Part shown: positions 47,610 through 59,360 of the stretch, piece after piece
How positions within the stretch are numbered: position 1 is the first letter of the stretch
How the letters are laid out: each line of letters opens with the position of its first letter
NCBI RefSeq assembly: GCF_018143015.1
Contig: NC_054748.1
Location: 7,872,967 to 7,936,966, forward strand
Direction: 5' to 3'
Source of the DNA: Lytechinus variegatus
Taxonomy: Eukaryota > Echinodermata > Echinoidea > Temnopleuroida > Toxopneustidae
Length of the DNA: 64,000 nucleotides
Notes under the pieces: generated by a model
Database searches by the model: none
The model's input: only the letters and a program-made list of their open reading frames with translations
What the model was told of the DNA's origin: nothing
Translations under genes and position numbers: made by a program

Positions 47610-47835
47610 TATATCTTCTATGGGTTTTTTTCTTTCATTTGCATTTGGATTTTTCGTTTTTTATACAAATATTACGACAATTTCATGGAATATTGTAATG
47701 TACATATTTAACCTGTGTGTCATATACTGTGTTAATCATTCAATTATGTATTGTATGAAAATATGTATTATAGTGATTTCAATAAAGGAACCCTGTGGAA
47801 GGGTTAAAAAGAAAGAAAAAAGGTTAAGTTTTTGA

Positions 47836-48665
47836 AACGTCATTATAACTTAGAAAGTGTATGGACCTATTTAATGAAGCTTGGACATAAGGTTTTCAAC
47901 CACAAACGAAGGATATTTTGTACCCGAAAATATTGGACAAGCAAAAAAAAAGGTTTTCAAACACAAATTAAGGATATTTCGTACTCGCAAAAAAAGTCTT
48001 CAATTTCAAGGGGGGGGGGGCACACCTCGCTTTTTCTTCTCAAAAGGGAGGCACATGCCTCTCCCCCCTGGATCCTCGCCTGGTCATCATAACTTTAAAA
48101 TTTTATGGATCTATTTCATGAAACTTGGACATAAGAACCACCGTGTATCCCTAAATATCATGCGCGAGTTTCTGGTCACATGACCAAGGTCAGATGTTAC
48201 TTAGGGTCAACGAACTTTTGCCATGTTGGGGGGTTTTGAGGAATTGTCATTATAACTTGGATTTTTTCTTTTTTGATCTAGTTCATGAAACTTGGTCAGA
48301 AGAGCTATCAACTATCTTTGAACATCCTGTGCGAGGTTCAGGTCACATGACCAATGTCAAAGGTCATTTAGGGTCAACAAACTTGGTTAATGCTAGGGGT
48401 ATTTGTGGAACTGTCATCATAACTTTAAAGTCTATGGATTTAGCTCATGAAACATCGACATAACGGTAATCAAGTATCAATGATTGTTTTGCGCGTGTCT
48501 TAGGTCACATGATCATAGGTCATTTTGGAGTCAATGGACATAATATTTTATTTTCGTATTAGTGTTTTCTTCAGTGAATACTTATTCATTAGCTTTCTCA
48601 AAGGCAGCACTGCTGCTATATCGAATTGCGTAATGCAGGCGAGACTTCCAGGGGCGTTCCACTTG
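47836..48665 (+). repeat. ~185 bp tandem repeat family with terminal module
   Basis: About four units, each with the order TCATAACTT, ATGGATCTA, CATGAAACTTGGACATAA, GGTCACATGACCAAGGTCA, and CATTTAGGGTCAA. The first is interrupted by a poly-G block near 48010. The array ends in a module with CAGCACTGCTGCTATAT, AATTGCGTAATGCAGGCGAG and CCACTTGT, also present at 17880-18080. I recall related repeats in other marine invertebrates but can give no name. A tandem core plus fixed end suggests a mobile element rather than plain satellite. Confidence 0.75.
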
Positions 48666-49883
48666 TATAATTTCACAACTTTATAGCCCCCGCCCCAATC
48701 TCTCACATTTCCGTCCGTTTGTAGTCCAATGCTTGCTGTATGAATTTGTGGCAATTAAGCACTTCACTTTCCAATGAGGGGTCACCCAGAGTGATCAGAA
48801 GTCCCGGATTTCAAAGGGCAGTCACGTATTTCACCTATTTGTCCCTCTTCCCGTACAGTGGGCTAGGAGTGAGCAAAAGTATGCCGAAACTGTTTTTGGG
48901 ACATGATATGAATTGTGTGTTCCTTTTAAGCAAAGATAAAATCCTCTAGAATATCACCATGCAATATTTTTTCCAAAAAATTATTAGATGCCCATTTTTA
49001 AACTTTAGTGTATTAACTATCAAATCGCTATGAAATGAAATTTAGGGCTTTGGATTAATATAGTTCTCAGGTTTATTTTTAACAACGTATTACAAGTCCC
49101 CCTTTTTAACTGAGTTGGATAATTATGTGTGCTCTAAAAGTTGTATTATTATTACTTTTATATTTATTACCAATATTCATCCAAAAGTTTTGTAGCAATT
49201 TCATAAGGTTTCATTTTTATATATTTGGCCCATTCTAAATTTGTTCTCAATCGCTGCAAGTATTGACCAACAAGGGCGTGTTTATATATCTGTTTACTTT
49301 GAAATGACTTTTGGTAACAAAAATTAATACGTTTTAGCAAGAGATGGATTGTTTGTTTTATGCCTCCCATATTGACTTGTTATTATAATAAGAGCGATTA
49401 ATTATAAACAGAATCTACACAAAATAATCAAATTGCTTTCTTTCTTTTTTCTATTTTCACAACAATCATTGGTGGCACCAAAATGGGAGGGGTTGGGGGT
49501 CATTTGCTCACCCTTCCGCCCGCCCACCTATGCCCATTTTGTCCACCTACTGCATCCATTCATTATAATTTTAAGTTTCAGTTTGGTTTATTTTTCATAT
49601 CTCATAAAATATCAAATACAATGTAACGTCCATCGAAAGACAGTAAATAATTAATAATGAAATAATACAAGACATCACAATTATTCATTATAAATAGGAC
49701 AAATGTTATGCAATTGAAACGTTCAGATTGGATACAGATATATCAATAAGATGAGGATATGACGGGCAAACTATTAATAAGCAGAGCTTGTAATTTATAG
49801 TTTCCCTATTAAAATTATAAGTAATTGTCAACTTGTTTTAATACCAATATGTTACAAGAAAAGAGAAAAAAATACATGTATTT
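48666..49883. other. No clear gene; one coding-like remnant at 49167-49370
   Basis: Mostly AT-rich intergenic sequence without repeat pairs. Confidence 0.4.
49167..49370 (-). pseudogene. Unassigned coding-like remnant
   Basis: 67 codons on the minus strand contain RLRTNLEWAKYIKMKPYEI then ATKLLDEYW, which has the look of a real helical protein segment rather than AT-rich noise. I do not recognise the family. No splice sites or partner frames are evident on either side. Possibly a piece of an old mobile element. Confidence 0.2.
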
Positions 49884-50311
49884 GGCCATGCGTTTTGAGT
49901 TGGGCCCATTTCCGTTACAACTCAAATTTTCCTTGAAAATCGCACCATTTTATACAATTGTATTTTTTTCTTATGTTTGACATCCTTTACCCATAAAAGT
50001 ATATATATTCTGAAAGGAAATTGTCTGAGGAATTCAAAAATGCAATCAGAAAAGGCATAGGGTAATGTCATAAAAAGTTAAAGGTAAAAATATGTGGAAA
50101 ACTGTGAAAAAAACATACTTCCCAACAAATCTGAGAATCAGATGAACTTTACACCCTATAGGGAAATAACATGCATATTTCAACTCTTTAGAGTGAGACC
50201 TTTCCAGTGATATATAACTTGTTGGGGATAACTCTACCAAAATAACTGGGCGCAATCATCTTTTAAGACCAAATTTCACATCACAATTTTTGCGGGTAAA
50301 TATGTATCAAT

Positions 50312-50316
50312 GCTTG
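50312..50316. repeat. 5 bp target duplication of the BEL/Pao element, left
   Basis: GCTTG, repeated at 60503-60507 beyond the other LTR. Confidence 0.85.
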
Positions 50317-51230
50317 TGTGGCTGTAGTGAGGTCGACAACAAAAGACAAGCGAACAAAGGCCTCTACAGGATTTCGTTGTTTAATCGATTAATCTGATAT
50401 CAAATCCATACAATCAATCCATTTGGCAGTTTTAATCCTTTGAATCCAATTGGTACTTTTAATCCTTTTTTCGAACCAATTCGTTCCTTTAATCTGATTG
50501 ATATCTTTAATCCGTGAAAACTGTGGAGTCAATGATAAAGAAAAAGGAATCATAAATACCAGCAAAATGAAACATCTTGAATATCACTAGAGCAACATCA
50601 ATCTTTGGAAGACCTAAATGGTCTAATATAAACTAGATTCCAAATTCTCTCCACTATACATATGATTGTTTACTCATTAAAGGTTTCAAACTACAAACAT
50701 TCAGATTTGATCTCAATACAATTATAATAAAAGTACAATGATATATCATATAATAAATGTAGTACAAAATGTAGTTTCTTGAGTCTTATTTGATTATGAA
50801 TGGGATCGATGAGCCTGCTATAGTTTGTACATACATTATACATACTACATACACATTATCATTTGTCATTATGAACCAAGAAAAAGATCTCTAAAATCTC
50901 ACTTTATGCTTAGACCATAATTAAAAAATATATCAAATAAAACATCAACTAACCTCTTTGCTTGCTTTCTCAAGTAAATTGAATGTCTTCTGAGCCAGGA
51001 TGTTTGTGATTTTGAAGGGCAAAATCCCGGTCCCTCACACAACCCAATGTCCAAAAATCAAATGCACTGTCATGGTGCTATGTAAGTGTACACATTGACT
51101 AAGGGAGTGCTAGATACAAATATGTTAATCAGGTAGTGCAATAGTGAAAGTATATATACAAAAAGTGCTAAATCACTTCTGCGCTAATTTTGGTGCGCTA
51201 ATTTATCAATTCAGATGTACTTTTATCACA
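50317..51230 (-). repeat. BEL/Pao 3' LTR
   Basis: Matches 59574-60502 along its whole length; lacks about 15 bp present in the other copy near 59995. Confidence 0.92.
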
Positions 51231-52682
51231 TGGCTCCTTTAAATTAAGCATTAATTTACCTCAAGAAAACATCTGCAATGAATAAATCTAAATTTCAGTA
51301 CTTCATAGACTACATACATGTATACTTCTAAAAGATATATTTACGCTACTAGACTAAGTATACATGAACGTTTCCTAGAAAATTTTCACAAAATCACATT
51401 CCTTGGCTGTAAAATTATACCATCAACCATAAGATGATACACTAAGTACTATATACAAATGATGAGGAACTCAAACTACATCTTTCAAAACATGATAATG
51501 AAACATTGATATCGCAAAATGTCATACTTGAATTTTGACAATAATTTTCAAGCGTAAATCCAATTCGAAAGTGTCGTAGTACTCGAAAGGCTTTCAATGT
51601 AAAACAAAAACATCAATTTACTATTTTTCTGCCTTTCACCTTTTTTTTCATTTTCTTTGTATATAGATAAAAACATCAAGTTCACACAATTTGACTACTT
51701 CAAGAAATCAATAAGTATTCATAATCAAGAAACAAATCATTTTGGTAGAATACGAACTTAACCTCCAATATTTGTACCTTTCCTCTATTTTCATGGAATA
51801 TTTATCTAAACCAAGAAAAAAGGCTTCTGCCAAAAAGGAAGACAATCGTTGTTATAAATTTTATAATCTCATCTTCAGACATCATATATATAGATTCAGA
51901 CCTCGATGCATGTGAGATACGTGTATATAATCTGCATCAATATAATAGAAAGACGAATTGCATAGTGTACCATAGCTCAGATGAATTCAACTTGAATTCA
52001 GTCAAAACTTTAGATGTTTTAGATAAATCAACACTCTTCCTTGGAAGATTTCAACATTCTATGATATATACTTATGCGTTCTTCCTGCTCATTATATACA
52101 TGTATATGAAAATATTGAAATATTCTGAAATACACACAAAGTCATCTTTGAAGTTTGAATACGACTGGAAGCATACTTGTTCTCAAGACTTTCTCCACTT
52201 TGCATCTTTATAAAACTTTGAAAATATGCAATATACAAAATTGTTAATTTTCTTCTGAAAGAAAATGAAGAGAAGAATATGTCTAATTTCCAGACCGATG
52301 TATGTTCGATCAAATTGAATTTGATTGTGTATGAAAAAAACAACATGATTAAGCAATTATTCTGCAATAATCAGACTCATTGTCTGAAATTTACGAAGCA
52401 GTATAGTCTTAAATCAGACTCAGAATGTTTAGAACAATAGTAAAATCAAAGTTTTACTTCAAATTTTTAACACAGTCAATTTCTGTTTCCATAACCCACA
52501 AATTGATGTATTCATATCTTATGATTAGTCTAGAGTTCAGACTGTGCTCCATGCAGAGTTCTCAAAGAAAGTTTTGGTGAATTATAGTCCAGATCGAAAT
52601 ATCAAATTAACTTGAAAATTATCAGATTCTGTATGAGCATTTTATTCTTTCTTAATGAGTCACGTGGCTCCTTGGCTGGGAA
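51231..52682 (-). other. Non-coding tail of the BEL/Pao element
   Basis: Lies between the integrase end and the 3' LTR. AT-rich with no supported ORF; an envelope-like gene is not seen. Confidence 0.5.
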
Positions 52683-53981
52683 TTATTCCTGGTCTTCACT
52701 CGGAAGAAGAAGAACTAGTTTGTGGATGGGACGATCAAGGTAAGTCACTGGGTTACTTCGTTTCCCCACATTGTCTAATTTTCTGTCTCCTACCATGACC
52801 CTAACCTTACGAATGTAGTCATCCTTTGATTGATACAGTTCAACGATTCTTCCAAGAGGCCAAACATTGCGAGGAGTGTTATCGTCTTTAATAATTACCA
52901 TATCTCCTATTCTCATGTTGCGATGTGGCTTGGTCCACTTCTGTCGCGACTGAAGCTGACAAAGAAACTCCTTCTTCCATCGACACCAAAACTCATTTGT
53001 CAAGTGTTGTACTCTCCGCCATCGTTTCCTCGCGTAGACATCTTCTCGAGAGAAACTACCAGGGGGTGGAAGAATGACCCTCGACTTTTGAGTCAACAGA
53101 TGATTAGGAGTCAATGGAGTGGAATGTGTTGGTTCATTCAGGAGGTCGGTGGTTAGCGGACGACTGTTTACAATGGCAGCCGCCTCACACATCAAAGTTC
53201 TCAACGACTCGTCATCTAGTTGTTGGCCTGCCTGGTGTAGCAGAACATCTAAGACCTGACGTATGGAGCGGATCTGCCGCTCCCACACTCCGCCCATGTG
53301 GCTAGAAGCAGGTACATTGAACTTGAAAGCGATGAAGTCGCATCCCTCTTTCAGGAGAAAGTCTTTTACTTGTTTCTCACTGGATTCAGCACATCGTTTG
53401 AACTCCGCCTCAGCACCTACAAAGTTTGTTCCCCTGTCACATCTCAATTGTCTTACAGGGCCTCTGACAGAAATGAAGCGTCTGAGACCATTGATGAAGG
53501 AGTCGGTGGAGAGGGAGTGTAGAACTTCGATGTGAATACCTCTCGATGCCATACATGTGAATATCAGACCATAGCGTTTCAGTTCTTTCCGTCCTTCCTT
53601 TATTAGCCAAGGCCCAAAGCAATCAACTCCAGCATAGGTAAATGGTGGAGCTGGGGAAAGACGGTCCTCGGGTAAGTCTGCCATTTTCTGAATTTGTGGA
53701 GGTTGTCGAAGTCTGCGACAGACTACACATTGGGAGATGAATTTTGAGATGAAGTTGCTGCTACCCAAGATCCAATATCCCTTTGCTCTGAGATGGTTAG
53801 TCGTCATGCCTCTTCCTCCATGAGCCACCTCAGTATGACACTGAGATACAATTAACTCGGTCAGGTGAATTTGAGGAAGGATGGCAGGATGTTTACTTTC
53901 AAATGAGAGGTCAGATCTCCTCAAACGTCCTCCAACTCTAAGGATGCCATCATCATCTATAAATGGGTCAAGACGACACAA
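52683..53981 (-). CDS. BEL/Pao integrase part
   Basis: About 430 residues. An HHCC-type zinc module (HTEVAHGGRG, CVVCRRLRQPP) is followed by the integrase core (YAGVDCFGPW, LRCDRGTNFVGAE, FNVPASSHMGGVWERQIRS) and a C-terminal DUF5641-like domain (RWRRVQHLTNEFWCRWKKE, PRNVWPLGRI). These are the parts and order normal for BEL/Pao. Confidence 0.9.
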   Translation of the reverse strand: MCRLDPFIDDDGILRVGGRLRRSDLSFESKHPAILPQIHLTELIVSQCHTEVAHGGRGMTTNHLRAKGYWILGSSNFISKFISQCVVCRRLRQPPQIQKMADLPEDRLSPAPPFTYAGVDCFGPWLIKEGRKELKRYGLIFTCMASRGIHIEVLHSLSTDSFINGLRRFISVRGPVRQLRCDRGTNFVGAEAEFKRCAESSEKQVKDFLLKEGCDFIAFKFNVPASSHMGGVWERQIRSIRQVLDVLLHQAGQQLDDESLRTLMCEAAAIVNSRPLTTDLLNEPTHSTPLTPNHLLTQKSRVILPPPGSFSREDVYARKRWRRVQHLTNEFWCRWKKEFLCQLQSRQKWTKPHRNMRIGDMVIIKDDNTPRNVWPLGRIVELYQSKDDYIRKVRVMVGDRKLDNVGKRSNPVTYLDRPIHKLVLLLPSEDQE

Positions 53982-54110
53982 ACGACTGGTCTCCTTGCAA
54001 CGACGCCTTCTTTCTCTTTCGTTGTGAGACTTGCTGATCTCTGATGATTTCGCTTCATCAAATGTCCTCCTCTGAATCAGTCTTATGATTTCCTTCTCTG
54101 CATGAAGAAG

Positions 54111-56417
54111 TCATTCAGTAGTCAGAGGTTCCATCACAACTTTCTTGACGTCATTCCCATCTCCTCTTGCTTGGCAGCATTTCTGTAGGTATGATTTGAG
54201 ACGGAGGCAGTTCGCCACAGCTCTCTTCGCTCGATACCAACTAGAGAGGTGATCAAATCGCTTTAACTCGAGCTCATCTACCCCTTTTACTGAGGCATGG
54301 GTGTTGCTTTTCACTTCAGGATCTTTAGGAATGACTGTAGCTTCTTCCTCAGTTTCTTCCGGAATTTCGTTTTCCCAAATGAAGTCTGGACCCATGAACC
54401 ACTTTGATGCTTCAAGCTGATCGACCGTGAGTCCTCTTGATGGGGCATCAGCTGGATTATCTTGAGTGCTGACGTGCCTCCATTGATTGGGTGATGATTC
54501 ATCTCTAATTTGGCGGACTCTATTTGCAACAAAGACATGATAACGCCTTGTCTCGTTCTTGATATAGCCTAGCACCACTCGGCTATCAGTCCAAAAGACC
54601 TCCCTATCAATTTTGAGGTCTAGCTCAGCTTGAAGAAAGGCGCTCATCTTCACTGACAGAACAGCTGCAGTCAGTTCCAGCCTTGGTACTGTGACTGTCT
54701 TGATTGGTGACACTCTGGATTTGCCCAACACAAGCGTACAATGTACTTCTCCCCTTCCATTAATCATTCTCAGGTAAGTACAATGACCATAACCAAGGTT
54801 GCTCGCATCACAGAAGTGGTGTAACTCGACATTCTTGACTTCCCCAAAGTCTTCCGGCTTGTAACACCTGTCAATGGAGACCCTTTCGAGTTGGAGAATG
54901 TCTGTTTTCCACTTATTCCACCTGTCTTGAAGTAGGTCTGGAAGGGGGTCGTCCCAAGCGGCAGAAGTTCTACATAGATCCTGAAGTATTATCTTGCCAG
55001 GAAGCAGCAAGGGGGCTAACAATCCAAGAGGGTCGTACACGGACATCACGGTTGACAGCACACCTCTCCTAGTCAAAGGCTTGTCTTGGAAGGTCACCCT
55101 AAAGCGGAAAGTATCAGACTCGACACACCATTGCACCCCTAAAGCTTTCTCGACAGGCAGGTGATCGAGTAGAAGATTCAATTCTTTCACTTCTTTAGCT
55201 CTATCTTCCTTTGGAACTGAATCTAGCACTTTCCTTGAGTTGGAGACAACTTTGTGAACATGAAGACCACCATGTCCACATATCTTCTTGGTCTTTGAGA
55301 TCAGATCGATGGCCTCTTCTGTTTCTACTGCCTTAAGCCCATCATCGACGTAAAAGTCTCGTTGGATGAACTTGGCTGCATCTTGACTTATTTCATCTGC
55401 CATGTCGGTTGCTATCTGCTTCAATCCAAAATTTGCGCACCCGGGCGAAGAGGCAGCTCCAAAGAGGTGCACATTCATTCTGAAGTCAGTAGGCTCTCGA
55501 CGATAGTCTCCGTCTGGCCACCAGAGGAAGCGCAGGTAGTCACGGTACTCTTTGTTGACATGAAACTGATGAAACATTTCTTTGATGTCACACATGAAGG
55601 CTACCTTCTCTTTTCTGAATCTGCACAGTACTCCAGCAAGTGCATTGGTCAAATCAGGGCCAGTGAGAAGATGAGAGTTCAAACACTCTCCTTTGAACTG
55701 TGAACTGCAATCGAACACCACCCTCAGTTTCTTTGGTTGCTGTACTCCATGATGTGGAATATACCATAGCTTGCCTGGTTCACCTGGTTCGGACACCTTC
55801 TCTGCATACTTCTTTTCAAGGAGATTGTTCATCTGTTGTAGGTATTGGTCATAGTAGGTGGCATCATTTTCAAACTTTTTCTTCAGGTGGTTCAAACGTT
55901 TGGCAGCAACAAACTTGTTGTTAGGCAGTACAGGTACCTCTTCCTCCTTGAAGGGAAGGGGCATCTCGTAGTGTCCACTCTCTGAAACGTGAATCTCCTT
56001 CTCCATTAGCTTAACAAACTTCAAATCATTCTGGGAATAGGGTTTCTGCTTCTTATCAGGAGTGAAGTCAGCTTCGAGAAGTTGGACAACATGAAGAGGG
56101 GTGATCTCTTCCTTCGTAGTAGCTGGATGCGTGAAGATCACTTCTGAGCGATGACCTTTCAACTGTACCTCCTCAGGCACCATCCGTACAGTTGTACGAT
56201 GGCTCACACCAATGGGATCATCGTGACTTTCAACATAACCTGCGTTCACCGTCCCAACAATGCTCCATCCTAGGTCTGTCTGGACTGCATAGGGTCCTCT
56301 TTCGTCAGGAGAGTGGATGACAGCACGAGGAGCTAGAGCCTTGGCACAGTCGTAGCCGATCAAGAGTCCAATTTCAACATCCTGAAGAGGAGCAATCATA
56401 TTGGCAATCCTAGACAA
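54111..56417 (-). CDS. BEL/Pao reverse transcriptase and RNase H part
   Basis: About 770 residues. The reverse transcriptase blocks are KLRVVFDCS, GPDLTNALAGVL, CDIKEMFHQFHV, the long BEL-type LRFLWW segment, and FYVDDGL as the catalytic box. RGVLSTVMSVYDPLGLLAP follows, typical of the Pao connection region. RNase H follows with FCDAS, ELTAAV and WTDSRVVLGYI, then the HVSTQDNPADAPSRG segment. This is the standard Pao pol layout. Confidence 0.92.
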   Translation of the reverse strand: MSRIANMIAPLQDVEIGLLIGYDCAKALAPRAVIHSPDERGPYAVQTDLGWSIVGTVNAGYVESHDDPIGVSHRTTVRMVPEEVQLKGHRSEVIFTHPATTKEEITPLHVVQLLEADFTPDKKQKPYSQNDLKFVKLMEKEIHVSESGHYEMPLPFKEEEVPVLPNNKFVAAKRLNHLKKKFENDATYYDQYLQQMNNLLEKKYAEKVSEPGEPGKLWYIPHHGVQQPKKLRVVFDCSSQFKGECLNSHLLTGPDLTNALAGVLCRFRKEKVAFMCDIKEMFHQFHVNKEYRDYLRFLWWPDGDYRREPTDFRMNVHLFGAASSPGCANFGLKQIATDMADEISQDAAKFIQRDFYVDDGLKAVETEEAIDLISKTKKICGHGGLHVHKVVSNSRKVLDSVPKEDRAKEVKELNLLLDHLPVEKALGVQWCVESDTFRFRVTFQDKPLTRRGVLSTVMSVYDPLGLLAPLLLPGKIILQDLCRTSAAWDDPLPDLLQDRWNKWKTDILQLERVSIDRCYKPEDFGEVKNVELHHFCDASNLGYGHCTYLRMINGRGEVHCTLVLGKSRVSPIKTVTVPRLELTAAVLSVKMSAFLQAELDLKIDREVFWTDSRVVLGYIKNETRRYHVFVANRVRQIRDESSPNQWRHVSTQDNPADAPSRGLTVDQLEASKWFMGPDFIWENEIPEETEEEATVIPKDPEVKSNTHASVKGVDELELKRFDHLSSWYRAKRAVANCLRLKSYLQKCCQARGDGNDVKKVVMEPLTTE

Positions 56418-56453
56418 GTGTTTGAAGGATCTTGCTGTGTCAGGAGTAGGAAT

Positions 56454-57459
56454 AGACCAATTTCACGGCCGGTTTATGTATTTGGCCCTCTATCGGCGAC
56501 GCCATTGCTGCGGTGGGCAAGTGCGCTGACCGCGATTGGCTCTATGTACAAATTCAATGAAAGATTACAGATAAGCTCTGATATTGTGTCATTAACTTCA
56601 TTATAAATCAATAAAATAAAGCATGGACACCTGGGTAGACGATGTAAGACAATGGCCATATCTGACCGATGAAGGTATGATGAAATTTTGCACTTTGGCT
56701 ACTTTTTCCCCTTAGTTTTGTCAGTAAAATTGAAAGTGAGTTGATGATGACCAAGAATCGCTGTTGGTTTTCATCAGGGAGCTCACTTCTTGTTGCTAGT
56801 AAATTGTGTTAGAGTAGTGGGAGAGTGAACGAGAGGGAGAGTGAGAGGGGGAGAGAGGATGAGAGCGGGGGAGAGGGGGGAGAGAGTATGTGTGAGAGGA
56901 GGGGGATAGTGAGAGGGGAATAGTGAGAAAGGAGGGGGGGTAGTGAGAGAGAGAGAGAGGGGGTGGCTAGCGAGAGAGTGTGTGAGAGAGGGAGAGAGAG
57001 GGATAGTGTAATACAGAGAAGGGGATAGTGAGAGGGAGAGAGAGAGAGGGGGGGGATAGTGTGTGATATCTTTCTTAACTTTAAAGTCCTTTCTGTTGAT
57101 GTTTTTATCCACTGGCGACGCATTCCTTCATCACGGCCTGGAAACCTATGCAGGGAGTACGGCTTCACACACAAACAGGCTTCATGAGTCCAAGGCGAGT
57201 GAATTTCACATTCACTTTGCTTCAAATCCTGAAGCTTTCTCCAATTGTTGTGGCAATTGAACACAGCACAGGTGCGATCTGAACTTCTCCGATTAATGTT
57301 CATTGTGAATCTTACAAGAAATCTGCTCAATTGGTCCAAAATAAAAAAAAATCGAACGAATGTACCAAATACCCTATTGACTTGTGTACTATAAAAGTTG
57401 ATTCGCCCACCGCAGTATGGCGACCAGTCTGCTGCCCTCTCACGTTGTGAAATTGGTCT
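56454..57459 (-). mobile_element. DNA element nested in the BEL/Pao pol, with THAP-like motif
   Basis: Ends are inverted: AGACCAATTTCAC at the left and its mirror GTGAAATTGGTCT at the right. Further in, both arms contain GCGGTGGGC. Length 1006 bp. On the minus strand from about 57309 the translation reads CAVFNCHNNW, later CEIHSPWTHEACLC and YSLHRFPGRDEGMRRQW. The Cys-x4-Cys start plus HxFP and Trp is reminiscent of the THAP zinc finger, as used by P-type and related transposases, but spacing is unusual and the later Cys-x2-His is not seen. The rest (56810-57060) is a GA-rich low-complexity tract with no transposase core, so it is an internally deleted or non-autonomous copy. Confidence 0.6.
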
Positions 57460-57461
57460 AT

Positions 57462-59360
57462 ACGATGTCGATCTGCTGGGATAATGTCTCTCGTATAGCT
57501 TGGAGGGAGGCTAATTACCTTCTCGGAGTTGTAGTAAGCCTTCACTTTCAATCCAGTCACCTTCTCACAAGCTATTCTCTCATTTGTCCTCGTCATTGTA
57601 GAAAGCAATAAGTGTATTTGTACGCCTTTGATTCCCATTGCTTCTTTGGTTTGTGTGAGAATGAAGGACGTATCGGATTGCGTGTCCAACAGCGCATACA
57701 CTAGTCTCTCCTTACGACTGGACTCGTGTGATAGCCATACCGGAACAATCATCGATGACTTCATAGACTGACTGGAATCTGACTGGGAAGCATGAGAATT
57801 TGATTCCAGAGTTTCCTTACTGCTCCTCTCTCTGTTAGTAGCATCCCGTCGCTTCTCTTTCCACTCATCATCATGTAGAGCAGTTGGATGCTTTCCTTTA
57901 CATACGGAACATGTATTTCTTTTCTTGCATCTCTTTGACATGTGTCCCTTTCTCAAGCAACCAAAGCAGAGACCATTGTCCGTAATAGTCTGTCTTTTCT
58001 TCTGCATCGTTTCTGAATTGAATGAGGAACATTCACTAATATGGTGTTGACCCTTGCAAAAGACACATGACAGATATTTCTTCTCAGCAGAGCCATCTTT
58101 GTGATTGTGTGTTCCAGTCTGCAAAGATCGAGAAGGAGTTGACTTCTTCCTTTCCTTTGAGGTCTGCAGAGACTGAAGAGAGGTGACGGGATCACAAGCA
58201 ACGGTTGCCTCTTCGTCAATGAACTCTGTAAAGATGGCAAATGGTGGAAAGGTTTTCCAATCCTGTCTCCACTGAACAACCTTCCTTCCCCATTTAACGA
58301 CTAGCCATTCAGGGAGTTTCCTCAGTAGGTTTTGATTTTCCCGTTCGTCATCAAGATGATTCAGGTGCGGAACATACTTGGATGCTGCGTCACATTGTTT
58401 CAGGAAGTCTCCGAATCTCCTAAGTCCAAAGGAGTCTCTTGATCCAACCTTGGGCCAAGCATCCAGCTTGTCTCTGTAGGCATTTGAAACTACAAATGGA
58501 TCCCCATATCTCTGTTCCAATGCTTCCTTCGCATTAAGGTAACCTCTGCCATCGCCGATCATAGAGTAGCCTTCTACCAAGGATTTCGGCTCACCTGTCA
58601 GGTATTTCAAGAGAAAGTAGAACCTCTCTGCCATAGGAATTCCACGATGTTCGATCAATGCATCGTAGCTTCGCCTCCATGCCGTGTAGTCAAGAGGGTT
58701 ACCTGAGAAAATTCCAGGCTCTGGAAGAGGAAGTCTATTCAAGGATAGCAACTCTTTCAAACTGTTGGCGAGAACATCATCATTGCTGGACTTTGGTTCT
58801 TGTAGATGACCAATCTTAGTTGCAGGGCTTTCCGAAGGTGGAGCAGAGTTGTTCATCTCAATCGTGGGTTCCATTGAAGGGGCACTGTTACCTCCATCAA
58901 CTATACTCTGAACTCGAGGGGAAACTGACACTTGACGATCAACCCAGTCTTGAACTCTCCATCTGGATGATCGGGAACCTGACTTAGATGAAAGCGTCCC
59001 ACCTTGCAATCGGAGAATAACTTTCATTGTTTCTCTCATTAAAGAAGAATGTTCATCTTCGATAGTCTCAAGTAGATCTTCACCATCATCAAGATCTGCT
59101 GAAGGAGCTATAGCTGCAAGTTCTTCCTGAGAAGAAATGGCCATGTCCATGGCTTCCTGTACTTGATTACGGGATTCTTTAATCATCACAGTGTTGACAT
59201 CGTCTTCAACTATAAGCTGGCGATGCTTATTTGCCCTTCTCCTCCAAAGTAGAATGGCATCTCTCCATATCTTGACTGTGACGTCTGCTTTATACTGCAA
59301 ACCCTTCTCAGTGGGCATTCTATCCCGTCCATTCTCAACTCCTGCCATGATTATTCCCAA
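57462..59360 (-). CDS. BEL/Pao gag and protease part
   Basis: About 630 residues. A helical N-terminal region is followed by the DUF1759-like capsid block (LPEPGIFSGNPLDYTAWRR, FYFLLKYLTGEPKSLVEGY, ALEQRYGDP), then DUF1758-type zinc knuckles (CVFCKGQHHISEC, CFGCLRKGHMSKRC, CSVCKGKHPTALH), then an aspartic protease start (YALLDTQSDTSFI). The start Met at 59360 is the first in frame after the LTR and leader. The frame runs toward the nested DNA element. Confidence 0.88.

Larger units (their letters stand above)
42820..47830 (+). mobile_element. Tx1/L1-like LINE, reverse transcriptase to 3' end, with two insertions
   Basis: It starts inside the reverse transcriptase: VVDFEKAFDSVSHNFLF, then CRQGDPLSPYLF, then LQYADDTLLTLNGSEQ (catalytic ADD near 43175), SNLKTNITKTQVIWIGK, and AVWRKRSLTPLRR. 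The Tx1-type downstream part follows (PDKISRK, GGVRMTDIF, SLKKSWIRR, LWNNPKIKMNNNVIFFRSW, FQRKYNVHANFLQYYGL). After the hAT insertion it resumes at about 46235 with MRWFQFKIVN, NFCLNNNEETIIHIFSCAHT and IWSQLEIWF. After the MITE the 3' UTR ends with AATAAAGGAACCCTGTGG near 47795. Multiple frame breaks; 5' truncated. This block order identifies Tx1-like LINEs, which often have fixed targets. Confidence 0.78.

Noticed and set aside
56809-57112. Ser/Pro/Leu-rich ORFs in the nested DNA element
   Set aside because: They are translations of a GA/CT microsatellite-like tract.
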